DNA from: Acidimicrobiia bacterium
GTDB taxonomy: Bacteria; Actinomycetota; Acidimicrobiia; Spongiisociales; ZC4RG35
DNA length: 7,068 nucleotides
NCBI GenBank assembly: GCA_029865445.1
Contig: JAOUGY010000196.1
Coordinates: 1 to 7,068 of the forward strand
Direction of reading: 5' to 3'
The notes under the pieces were generated by a model. The model was not told the origin of the DNA and ran no database searches. It was given only the letters and a program-made list of their open reading frames with translations. Below are positions 1 to 5,194 of this stretch, in pieces. Position 1 is the first letter of the stretch, and each line of letters opens with the position of its first letter. The position numbers were made by a program, and so were the translations under genes.

Positions 1-384
1 CCCGGGAGAAGGATCCAGGTCCATGACCATCCAGTCGGGGTTGTGCGCCTCGACGGCAGTGGACAGCCACATGTGGAACGTGATCGTGCCCTGGTTGGCG
101 AGGTACGCGATGTCCTCCACCCGGGTCACCACCGGATACCGGGTGATTCCCCCGTCTGCTTTCGCCACTTCGAATCGACCGATCGTCGCCGGGAAGTGGT
201 CGGACGCATTCTTCTGCATGAACCCCTTGGCGGATATCCCGTTCGGGAATCGCTGGAGCGTGAGTGGCCGGCCGGAGCAGAATTGCAGCATCGACGCACC
301 CACCGACTCGTAGTGGGCCACCAGATCGGCCTTCGTGAACCCGGCCTCTTCGAAGATCGGTTTGTCCGGATTCGAGACCTTCAC
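1..384 (-). CDS. LigD-type NHEJ polymerase/primase domain protein (3' end cut by window edge)
   Basis: This minus-strand frame opens at GTG 384 and runs without a stop to the left edge, giving 128 residues. It matches the start of the LigD polymerase domain (archaeo-eukaryotic primase fold), which in bacterial non-homologous end joining adds NTPs and fills gaps at Ku-bound breaks before ligation. Visible family signatures are NPDKPIFEEAGFTKADLV (residues 5-22), RPLTLQRFPNGI (39-50), GFMQKNASDHFP (54-65), the LANQGTITFHMW block (95-106) with its conserved His104, and VMDLDPSPG (120-128), whose D122-x-D124 pair is the expected catalytic metal site. The GTG is preceded by GAGGG at 395-391 with 6-nt spacing, and the family's usual N-terminus begins about here. 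It starts 14 nt after the recG stop, so it is probably cotranscribed with recG. Because the C-terminus is missing, I cannot tell a stand-alone PolDom protein from a polymerase-ligase-nuclease LigD fusion; the N-terminal position fits either. Confidence 0.88.
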   Translation of the reverse strand, partial: MKVSNPDKPIFEEAGFTKADLVAHYESVGASMLQFCSGRPLTLQRFPNGISAKGFMQKNASDHFPATIGRFEVAKADGGITRYPVVTRVEDIAYLANQGTITFHMWLSTAVEAHNPDWMVMDLDPSPG

Positions 385-398
385 GCCAAACCCTCGCT

Positions 399-2552
399 TC
401 AGCTCACGAACAACCAGTCGACTTCATCGCCCATCATCGCTCCCACTTCCTCTCTCAACTCCGGGTACCGATCGAGATGAGGATCGGATGCAACGAGCGT
501 AAATGCCTCGTCCCGTGCCCGGACGAGCGTCTCGAAGTCCTTGACGATGTTGGCGAGCCTGAGATCCGCCTTGCCCGATTGGCGGGACCCGAACACGGTG
601 CCTTGGCCCCGGAGTTCGAGGTCGATATCGGCGAGAGCGAACCCGTCTCCCGTCGCGGTCATCGCCTCCAACCGCCGCTCCCCCTCCGGTGTCGTCGGGT
701 CGCCGATGAGAATGCAGACGCCACCGGCAGCCCCGCGTCCCACCCGACCACGGAGCTGATGGAGTTGGGAGAGCCCGAACCTGTCGGCATCCTCGACGAC
801 GATCACCGTGGCGTTGGGAACGTCGATGCCCACCTCGATGACGGTGGTCGCCACCAGGACGTCGATGTCACCTGCCCGGAAGGCTCCCATCACAGCCGCC
901 TTGTCCGCCGCCGAGAGCTGGCCGTGGATCAGACCGAGCCGGAGGTCTCCGAACACTTCGGACAGGCGCTCGAACTCACCGGTCGCCGACGCCACCTCGA
1001 GCTTCTCGGAGTCTTCGACCAGTGGACACACCACGAACGCCTGATGGCCCTGAGCAACTTGGGCGCGCACCTCATCCCAGGCGGCAGCTTCACCCGACCT
1101 CGACACCCAGCGGGTGTCGATCGCCATCCGCCCGGGTGGCAATTCGTCGATCTGGGACACGTCGAGGTCTCCGTACAGCGTCATCGACAGCGTCCGCGGG
1201 ATCGGCGTCGCCGTCATGATCAAGACATCCGGGTCGACGTCGGTGGCCTTCTCCTTCAGTGCTACCCGCTGCAGAGCACCGAACCGGTGCTGTTCGTCGA
1301 CGACTGCCACCGCCAACTGTCGGAAGTGCACACCCTCCTGGATGAGAGCATGGGTGCCCACCACCAGGTCGATGTCGCCGGAGGCGATCCACCCGAGAAC
1401 CTCTCCCCGCTTGGCGCCGGCAGTGAAGTTGGTGGCCACCTGTGATCCCGTCAGGAGCGCCACCCTGACGTGATGAGGGTCGTCGAAGAGCGAGTCCATA
1501 CCCATGGGGGATCCTGGAGGGGGACCGAGCCCGGCCTGTGCGAGCAGATCCGAGATGCCCAGGAAGTGCTGACCCGCCAGGACCTCGGTCGGAGCCATGG
1601 CGGCGCCCTGGTGGCCACCCTGAATCCCTGCGAGCAGCGTCAGAACCGCCACGACCGTTTTCCCCGACCCCACCTCACCCTGCAAGAGCCGGTGCATCGG
1701 TCGATCCAACGCAAGGTCGGCCGAGATCTCGTCCAGCACCCGAGCCTGGGCGCCGGTCAAGGAGTAGGGAAGGCCCGCCACGAACCGGTCGGTGAGGGGG
1801 CCGGCAAACGTGTGGGAGATCCCTCTCTCCTCCGCCTCGCGGCGTCGTTTGTTGACGGCAAGTGCAATCTCGAGACGAAACAGTTCGTCGAACACGAGTC
1901 TTTGCCGCGCCGGCCCGGTCTGCGCTGGGTCTTCGGGGAAGTGGATCTCGCCGAAGGCGGTGTCCCGATCGATGAGGCCGTTGCGCTTCACGATCTCCGG
2001 CGGGACGGGGTCGGGTATGGGCCGGGAACGGGTGAGGGCGTTGTGGACCGCCCGGCGCATGTGCCCCACTCCCGCATCCCCCACCGCGCCGTGGATCGGG
2101 ACGATGCGGCCGGTGGTGAGAGCTTCGGAATCAGACGACAGCACATCGACGTCCGGCGACGACATCTGGGGAGATCCGCGAAAACGCTCGATCTTCCCTG
2201 ACAGCGCCACTTCGGCGCCAACGGTCAGCTGTCGCTCCCGAAAGGCCTGGTTGAACCAGACCACCTTCAACGAACCGGTCCCATCGCTGACCCGTGCCTC
2301 CGTGATCGTGAGCCCCCTCCGAGGGCGCCGCGTCGAGATCGACGCCACACGCACGATCACGGTGATTTCTTCTCCGACTCCGAGCGAGCCGATGGGTTCG
2401 ACACGACTCCGGTCGATGTACCGGCGCGGCACGTGGTGCAAGAGGTCGGACACGGTCTCGATCCCCGCCTTGCGAAGTGCCGCCCCCCGCCGACCCGACA
2501 GGCCCTTCACGCTCTCGACCGGGATCGAGGCGAGCTTGGTCAGCGTCGCCAT
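399..2552 (-). CDS. recG: ATP-dependent DNA helicase RecG
   Basis: RecG is a branch-specific helicase that remodels stalled replication forks, R-loops and D-loops. The 717-residue product is close to the usual size of about 690-750. The N-terminal part (about 1-260) contains the HhH-like stretch ending HHVPRRYIDRS and the OB-fold wedge domain (about 60-140, with SDGTGSLKVVWFNQAF). The helicase core shows Walker A GEVGSGKT (292-299), the DEQHRFG motif II (419-425), TATPIPRT (447-454), the RecA-2 segment LIHGQLS and QLRGRVGRG motif VI (599-607). The C-terminal hook motif appears as ELRGQGTVFGSRQSG (646-660). I chose ATG 2552 over the upstream in-frame start at 2609 because the extra 19 codons lie mostly in the 3' end of the kinase gene and lack family similarity. 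No convincing Shine-Dalgarno precedes 2552, and the gap to the upstream stop is 13 nt, so translation may depend on reinitiation after fakA. A short insertion rich in G/P/M/D (about 342-361) lies between the first helicase motifs; such insertions are common in high-GC relatives. Confidence 0.97.
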   Translation of the reverse strand: MATLTKLASIPVESVKGLSGRRGAALRKAGIETVSDLLHHVPRRYIDRSRVEPIGSLGVGEEITVIVRVASISTRRPRRGLTITEARVSDGTGSLKVVWFNQAFRERQLTVGAEVALSGKIERFRGSPQMSSPDVDVLSSDSEALTTGRIVPIHGAVGDAGVGHMRRAVHNALTRSRPIPDPVPPEIVKRNGLIDRDTAFGEIHFPEDPAQTGPARQRLVFDELFRLEIALAVNKRRREAEERGISHTFAGPLTDRFVAGLPYSLTGAQARVLDEISADLALDRPMHRLLQGEVGSGKTVVAVLTLLAGIQGGHQGAAMAPTEVLAGQHFLGISDLLAQAGLGPPPGSPMGMDSLFDDPHHVRVALLTGSQVATNFTAGAKRGEVLGWIASGDIDLVVGTHALIQEGVHFRQLAVAVVDEQHRFGALQRVALKEKATDVDPDVLIMTATPIPRTLSMTLYGDLDVSQIDELPPGRMAIDTRWVSRSGEAAAWDEVRAQVAQGHQAFVVCPLVEDSEKLEVASATGEFERLSEVFGDLRLGLIHGQLSAADKAAVMGAFRAGDIDVLVATTVIEVGIDVPNATVIVVEDADRFGLSQLHQLRGRVGRGAAGGVCILIGDPTTPEGERRLEAMTATGDGFALADIDLELRGQGTVFGSRQSGKADLRLANIVKDFETLVRARDEAFTLVASDPHLDRYPELREEVGAMMGDEVDWLFVS

Positions 2553-2565
2553 CGAAACGACCGCA

Positions 2566-4185
2566 TCACTCGATAGAGATGAGATAGGGGTACAGCGGTT
2601 GCCCCCCAAAGATCACGGACATCTCGAGATCGGGATGCAACTCACCGAGCCATGCCTCGAGCGCCTTGACGGTGGCTTGAGAGGACCCCTCTCCCTCGTA
2701 GATGGTGATCAACTCGGCTCCCATCATGTAGATGGACGCAACGAGCCCTCTCAGCGCCGTCTCGATGTCAGTGTCTGCAACCACGATCGTGCCATCGGCG
2801 ATGCCGAGCCAATCCCCCGCCGAGATTCTGCCGAATTCGACCACCGCGTCCCTCACGGCCTGGGTGACCTCTCCGGTGACGACCGATGACGCAGCGGCGG
2901 CCATGTCTTCCATGACGGAGAGAATGTCCTCGCCCCCGGGGTCGTATCCCACCATTGCGGCGACGCCCTGAGGGACGCTCCGGGTGGGCACGACCGCAAC
3001 CGTCTTGGTGCTCAGCGCGTCCAGTTGTTCGGCCACCGGCACGATGTTCTTGTTGTTTGGCAGCACGATGACCTTCTTGGCGGGGATCGCATCCACCACC
3101 CGCAGGAGATCCTCCGTCGAGGGGTTCGACGACTGTCCGCCCGACACCACTCCCTGAGCCCCCAACTGCCGGAACACCTCCACCAGTCCGGAGCCCACCG
3201 CCACCGAGACGATCCCGACCTCGGCGTCGAGGCTCGACTCCATGGGCTCGAACGCACCGTGCATCGAGTGCTCGCCGGCCTGCTCGGCGAGGTCGGTGAT
3301 CCTGATGTCGCGCGGCCGTCCGACGGCGATGCCGGCCTCGATAGATGCCCCGATGTGGTCTGTGTGGATGTGGCAGTTCCACGTCCCGTCGCCGCCGACC
3401 ACCACGATCGAGTCGCCAAGCGCCTCCCATTCGCCGCGGAACCGTTCCACGCCCTCTTCGTCGCAGTCGAGAAGGAACATCACCTCGTACCGGAGGTCGG
3501 CGATCCCGTTGTTCTGACCGACTTCGATCGCGTCGAGGTCCGCACGGGCCCGCAGAACACGTTCGGGCAACTCGACATCGGCGCCGGTGACCACTTCGAG
3601 AAAGGATGCCAACAGCAGCAGGAATCCCGCTCCCCCGGCGTCGACGACACCTGCTTGCTTGAGGACCGGCAGCATCTCGGGCGTGTTCTCGAGCGCCACC
3701 ACCGCCCGGTCGTACACCGACCGCAACAGCATCGACAGATCCTGACCCGCCGTTCCGCCGCCGCTCTTGGCCGCCTCCGCCGCCTCTCTCAGAACGGTGA
3801 GGATCGTGCCCTCCACGGGCCGCTGGACGGCCCGGTAGGCGGCAATCGAGGCGCTGTCGAGCGCGGCGGCCAACTCGTCGACTCCGACCTCGGAGGCGTG
3901 GCGGAAGCTGTCGGCCAGGCCTCTCAGGATCTGGGAGAGGATCACGCCCGAGTTGCCCCTCGCCCCCATCATGGAACTGCGCGAGATCACGTCGGCGACG
4001 TCGGACATCGACTCGGCGGAATCGACCGAATCTACGACGCTTCCCATCGTGAGGGTCATGTTGGTGCCGGTGTCCCCGTCGGGAACGGGATACACGTTCA
4101 GGCCGTTGAGCGCGTCCCGATAGTCGGTGAGGCGTTCGTGATAACGCCGGACGACCGCTTTGATGTCCTCAGATCGCAACCCCAT
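2566..4185 (-). CDS. DAK2-domain fatty acid kinase-like protein (FakA/YloV family)
   Basis: The 539-residue product matches the FakA/YloV family (S. aureus FakA is of similar size). FakA phosphorylates fatty acids carried by a DegV-family FakB protein, feeding acyl-phosphate into phospholipid synthesis. The N-terminal DhaL/DAK2 ATP-binding domain (about 8-200) has NVYPVPDGDTGTNM (30-43) with the Mg-binding aspartates, GARGNSGVILSQ (74-85) and VDAGGAGF (181-188). The middle domain (about 225-310) has YEVMFLL and LGDSIVVVGGDGTWNCHIHT, with the paired histidines H272/H274. The C-terminal domain (about 320-539) carries VLPNNKNI (374-381), VPTRSVPQG (399-407) and the typical family ending GGQPLYPYLISIE. 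No fakB/degV gene is in the window, so the lipid substrate is inferred from family only. ATG 4185 is the natural start: a TATACT box lies 9 nt upstream and there is no Shine-Dalgarno, suggesting a leaderless message. It probably heads the operon fakA-recG-ligD. Its next-door position to rpmB and recG resembles Firmicutes order, but without yloU. Confidence 0.92.
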   Translation of the reverse strand: MGLRSEDIKAVVRRYHERLTDYRDALNGLNVYPVPDGDTGTNMTLTMGSVVDSVDSAESMSDVADVISRSSMMGARGNSGVILSQILRGLADSFRHASEVGVDELAAALDSASIAAYRAVQRPVEGTILTVLREAAEAAKSGGGTAGQDLSMLLRSVYDRAVVALENTPEMLPVLKQAGVVDAGGAGFLLLLASFLEVVTGADVELPERVLRARADLDAIEVGQNNGIADLRYEVMFLLDCDEEGVERFRGEWEALGDSIVVVGGDGTWNCHIHTDHIGASIEAGIAVGRPRDIRITDLAEQAGEHSMHGAFEPMESSLDAEVGIVSVAVGSGLVEVFRQLGAQGVVSGGQSSNPSTEDLLRVVDAIPAKKVIVLPNNKNIVPVAEQLDALSTKTVAVVPTRSVPQGVAAMVGYDPGGEDILSVMEDMAAAASSVVTGEVTQAVRDAVVEFGRISAGDWLGIADGTIVVADTDIETALRGLVASIYMMGAELITIYEGEGSSQATVKALEAWLGELHPDLEMSVIFGGQPLYPYLISIE

Positions 4186-4194
4186 GACCCGGCG

Positions 4195-4200
4195 AGTATA
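4195..4200 (-). promoter_or_regulatory. -10 box TATACT of fakA-recG-ligD, probably leaderless
   Basis: On the minus strand TATACT fits the TANNNT consensus of the main actinobacterial sigma factor. Only 9 nt (CGCCGGGTC) separate it from ATG 4185, so a start site 6-9 nt downstream would fall at or within a few bases of the A of ATG. No TTGAC-like -35 is seen at the usual spacing and no Shine-Dalgarno fits between box and start; both are compatible with leaderless mRNAs, which are common in Actinomycetota. Transcription was not measured, so this is sequence inference. Confidence 0.55.
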
Positions 4201-4206
4201 TGGGAC

Positions 4207-4218
4207 GGCCCCGGGGCC
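4207..4218. repeat. 12-bp perfect palindrome GGCCCCGGGGCC
   Basis: A perfect palindrome lies 7 bp upstream of the fakA TATACT box, overlapping where the spacer and -35 would be. It could be an operator half of a pair with 4312-4321, or simply a chance feature of very GC-rich DNA: the same CCCCGGGG core also occurs inside fakA coding sequence at 2934-2941. Confidence 0.3.
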
Positions 4219-4264
4219 CGCGGGTCGTCCTTGGCGCGATTGTGGCGCTCGTCGAAGACCTGGC

Positions 4265-4270
4265 TATCCT
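4265..4270 (+). promoter_or_regulatory. Candidate -10 box TATCCT for rpmB
   Basis: TATCCT is the best TANNNT match upstream of rpmB on the plus strand in this very GC-rich spacer. The nearest -35-like sequence is TTGTGG at 4240-4245, with a long 19-bp spacer, so the match is weak. If used, it gives a 5' leader of about 105 nt. Confidence 0.3.
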
Positions 4271-4311
4271 CCCGGCGGGCGTTTGTGCGCGCCCATCGGC
4301 ACGGGCGGATC

Positions 4312-4321
4312 TCCCCGGGGA
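4312..4321. repeat. 10-bp palindrome TCCCCGGGGA in the rpmB leader
   Basis: This perfect palindrome shares the CCCCGGGG core with the one at 4207-4218. The two centres are 104 bp apart, about ten helical turns. It lies downstream of the candidate rpmB start site. A regulatory role is speculative given the base composition. Confidence 0.25.
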
Positions 4322-4371
4322 TCACGGTACGTCCCGCCCGGATGCACATCATGCCCATTCAGGACCATCCC

Positions 4372-4376
4372 AGGAG
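4372..4376 (+). promoter_or_regulatory. Shine-Dalgarno AGGAG of rpmB
   Basis: AGGAG ends 6 nt before ATG 4383. It fixes the rpmB start and rejects longer readings of the frame that begin upstream at 4200. Confidence 0.8.
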
Positions 4377-4382
4377 TTGTTC

Positions 4383-4571
4383 ATGTCGTACCGATGCGAG
4401 ATCTGCGGCAAAGAACCCAGCTTTGGCAAGAACGTCACGTTCTCTCACAAGCGCAACAGCCGCCGCTGGCTGCCCAACATTCAGCGAGTTCGTGTGAAAC
4501 ACGGCTCCAACACCCGGCGAGCCCGCGTCTGCACATCGTGCATTCGCGCAGGCAAGGTCGAGAAGGCCTGA
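4383..4571 (+). CDS. rpmB: 50S ribosomal protein L28 (four-cysteine, zinc-binding form)
   Basis: The 62-residue basic protein is a full-length bacterial L28, a component of the large ribosomal subunit. It begins MSYRCEICGKEPSFG, where CEIC (residues 5-8) is the first half of a zinc ribbon, continues with the L28 signature SHKRNSRRWLPNIQRV (21-36), and ends with CTSC (50-53) and IRAGKVEKA. All four cysteines are kept, so this is a C+ paralogue that should bind zinc; many bacteria keep a zinc-free copy as well, used under zinc limitation, but none is visible here. A good AGGAG precedes the ATG. The TGA stop overlaps the ATG of the next gene in the form ATGA-like TGATG, which implies translational coupling. 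It is divergent from the fakA-like gene. Confidence 0.97.
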   Translation: MSYRCEICGKEPSFGKNVTFSHKRNSRRWLPNIQRVRVKHGSNTRRARVCTSCIRAGKVEKA

Positions 4572-4789
4572 TGGCCGTCCAAGGGGTCGTCCGTACCTAC
4601 GACCCCACCACCGGCATCGGGGTGGTGGTACGTGATGACGACGGCGCCGAGGTCTACCTCCGAGCGGGGTCGCTCGCAGGTTCGATCTTTCGTTTCGTCC
4701 GCCAGGGCCAGCGCATCGTCTTCGACATCGATGATGACGCCGGCATGCCGGTGGTGTCCAACGTCCGGGTCGGACAAGAGGGCTACTGA
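4571..4789 (+). CDS. Divergent cold-shock-domain-like small protein, coupled to rpmB
   Basis: This 72-residue ORF begins at the ATG sharing its A with the rpmB stop (TGATG), which is stronger evidence for the start than the much longer upstream frame. The sequence follows the layout of a single cold-shock OB domain: GVVRTYDPTTGIGVVV (5-20) in place of the G-V-K-W-F-N...G-F-G-F-I strand pair, DDDGAEVYLRAGSL (22-35) in place of DVFVHFSAI, then VRQGQRIVFDID (43-54) and PVVSNVRVGQ (60-69), like the family's EGQxVxFxx...ANV ending. Most nucleic-acid-stacking aromatics are gone (the CspA W, the RNP1 phenylalanines, and the RNP2 His-Phe are T9, I16, V18, R31 and A32), leaving Y10 and Y29. It also has an acidic patch (D52-D56). 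I call it an OB/cold-shock relative; RNA binding is uncertain, and a ribosome-linked role is only suggested by coupling to L28. Confidence 0.8.
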   Translation: MAVQGVVRTYDPTTGIGVVVRDDDGAEVYLRAGSLAGSIFRFVRQGQRIVFDIDDDAGMPVVSNVRVGQEGY

Positions 4790-4806
4790 CGCCTGGCGCG
4801 GCGTCA
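4787..4806 (+). terminator. Small hairpin starting at the stop codon of the cold-shock-like gene
   Basis: TGACGCC (4787-4793) and GGCGTCA (4800-4806) form a perfect 7-bp stem with a 6-nt loop; the stop codon itself is part of the stem. There is no U-tract after it, only CGTT, so it is at best a weak or factor-assisted terminator, or an RNA 3'-end stabiliser. Confidence 0.35.
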
Positions 4807-4863
4807 CGTTCGATTCTCACCGTCGGAACCGACTTGACCGCCCCACCGGCTCGCCTCGGGCTG

Positions 4864-4869
4864 TAGAGT
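4864..4869 (+). promoter_or_regulatory. Candidate -10 box TAGAGT for the Lrp/AsnC-domain gene
   Basis: TAGAGT fits TANNNT and lies 34 nt before the start codon, leaving room for a short leader that includes the strong Shine-Dalgarno. No -35 is found at 16-19 nt; the TTGACC seen upstream is too distant. Confidence 0.35.
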
Positions 4870-4890
4870 CGGCCTGGCTCGCACACCCTG

Positions 4891-4897
4891 AAGGAGG
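4891..4897 (+). promoter_or_regulatory. Strong Shine-Dalgarno AAGGAGG
   Basis: This is a full match to the anti-Shine-Dalgarno with a 6-nt gap before GTG 4904. It fixes a GTG start and suggests high expression of the small downstream protein. Confidence 0.85.
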
Positions 4898-4903
4898 AGC
4901 ACA

Positions 4904-5137
4904 GTGGTCGAGGCCTATGTCCTGATCCAGACCGAGGTCGGCAAGGCGGCATCGGTGGCCGAAGAAGTCCGCGAGATTGCCGGCGTCGAGAACGCCGACG
5001 ACGTGACCGGACCGTATGACGTCATCGTCAAGGCCGCGGCCGAAGACGTAGACCAGCTCGGAAAGCTCGTGGTGGCCAAGATCCAGGCGGTACCGGGAAT
5101 CACCCGCACGCTCACCTGCCCGGTCGTCAACCTCTGA
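4904..5137 (+). CDS. Stand-alone Lrp/AsnC ligand-binding (RAM) domain protein
   Basis: The 77-residue product starts at GTG and contains only the C-terminal effector-binding domain of Lrp/AsnC regulators, with no helix-turn-helix. The betaalphabeta-betaalphabeta pattern is readable: VEAYVLIQTEV (2-12), helix KAASVAEEVREI, VENADDVTGPYDVIVKAAA (28-46, with the typical TGPYD turn), helix VDQLGKLVVAKI, and PGITRTLTCPVV (64-75). Full-length relatives bind amino acids and form octamers through this domain; single-domain versions are widespread in Actinomycetota and archaea, and are thought to sense small molecules or modulate full regulators. No DNA-binding partner is nearby, so ligand and target are unknown. 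It seems to be its own transcription unit, ended by the hairpin 24 nt downstream. Confidence 0.9.
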   Translation: MVEAYVLIQTEVGKAASVAEEVREIAGVENADDVTGPYDVIVKAAAEDVDQLGKLVVAKIQAVPGITRTLTCPVVNL

Positions 5138-5161
5138 GCCGGCGACCCCGAATCGACCGTT

Positions 5162-5190
5162 AGAGAGCCCGGGCCACACCCGGGCTCTCT
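5162..5190. terminator. Bidirectional hairpin terminator between convergent genes
   Basis: AGAGAGCCCGGG (5162-5173) and CCCGGGCTCTCT (5179-5190) form a perfect 12-bp stem with a 5-nt CCACA loop. It lies 24 nt after the Lrp-domain gene stop and 4 nt after the ddl-like stop on the other strand, so it can serve both. Neither side has a real T-run, as is common for high-GC actinobacterial terminators; the symmetry and place make the call. Confidence 0.85.
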
Positions 5191-5194
5191 CGCG

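Larger units (their letters stand above)
4186..4382. other. Divergent intergenic region between fakA-like gene and rpmB
   Basis: These 197 nt separate two divergently transcribed genes and should hold both promoters. On the minus strand a TATACT box lies against the fakA start. On the plus strand the best -10-like match is TATCCT at 4265-4270, leaving a leader of about 105 nt before rpmB. Two short palindromes with a CCCCGGGG core (4207-4218 and 4312-4321) and a small GGGCG/CGCCC hairpin in the rpmB leader (about 4277-4294) are visible. I see no credible ORF, tRNA or known riboswitch in it. The leader length would allow some post-transcriptional control of L28, but nothing in the sequence proves this. 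Confidence 0.6.
4790..4903. other. Short intergenic gap before the Lrp/AsnC-domain gene
   Basis: Besides the hairpin at its left end, this gap contains TTGACC (4834-4839) and TAGAGT (4864-4869). They resemble -35 and -10 elements but are 24 nt apart, too far for one standard promoter; TAGAGT alone is well placed for a start about 28 nt upstream of the gene. I see no ORF. Confidence 0.35.

Noticed and set aside
477..1445. 322-codon plus-strand frame opposite recG
   Set aside because: Antisense shadow of the helicase core; no domain, no ribosome binding site, and composition typical of a complementary frame.
2553..2609. 19-codon N-terminal extension of RecG
   Set aside because: It overlaps the end of the fakA-like gene, lacks similarity, and ATG 2552 gives a normal RecG start.
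1792..2889. 365-codon plus-strand frame spanning the recG/fakA junction
   Set aside because: It covers two well-supported minus-strand genes and has no family similarity that I can see.
3025..4497. 490-codon plus-strand open frame opposite the fakA-like gene
   Set aside because: It is antisense to a gene with full family motifs. Its product is rich in R, H, P and V with no recognisable domain, as expected for shadow frames in high-GC DNA, and it overruns rpmB.
4160..4570. Longer upstream reading of the cold-shock-like frame
   Set aside because: It runs through the intergenic spacer and rpmB in another frame; the conserved domain begins exactly at ATG 4571.
4834..4869. TTGACC...TAGAGT as one complete promoter
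   Set aside because: The 24-bp spacer is outside the usable range, so only the -10-like box is kept as a weak candidate.
4359..4952. 197-codon minus-strand frame opposite rpmB and its neighbours
   Set aside because: It overlaps three supported plus-strand genes and its product is low-complexity Arg/Pro/Gly-rich.
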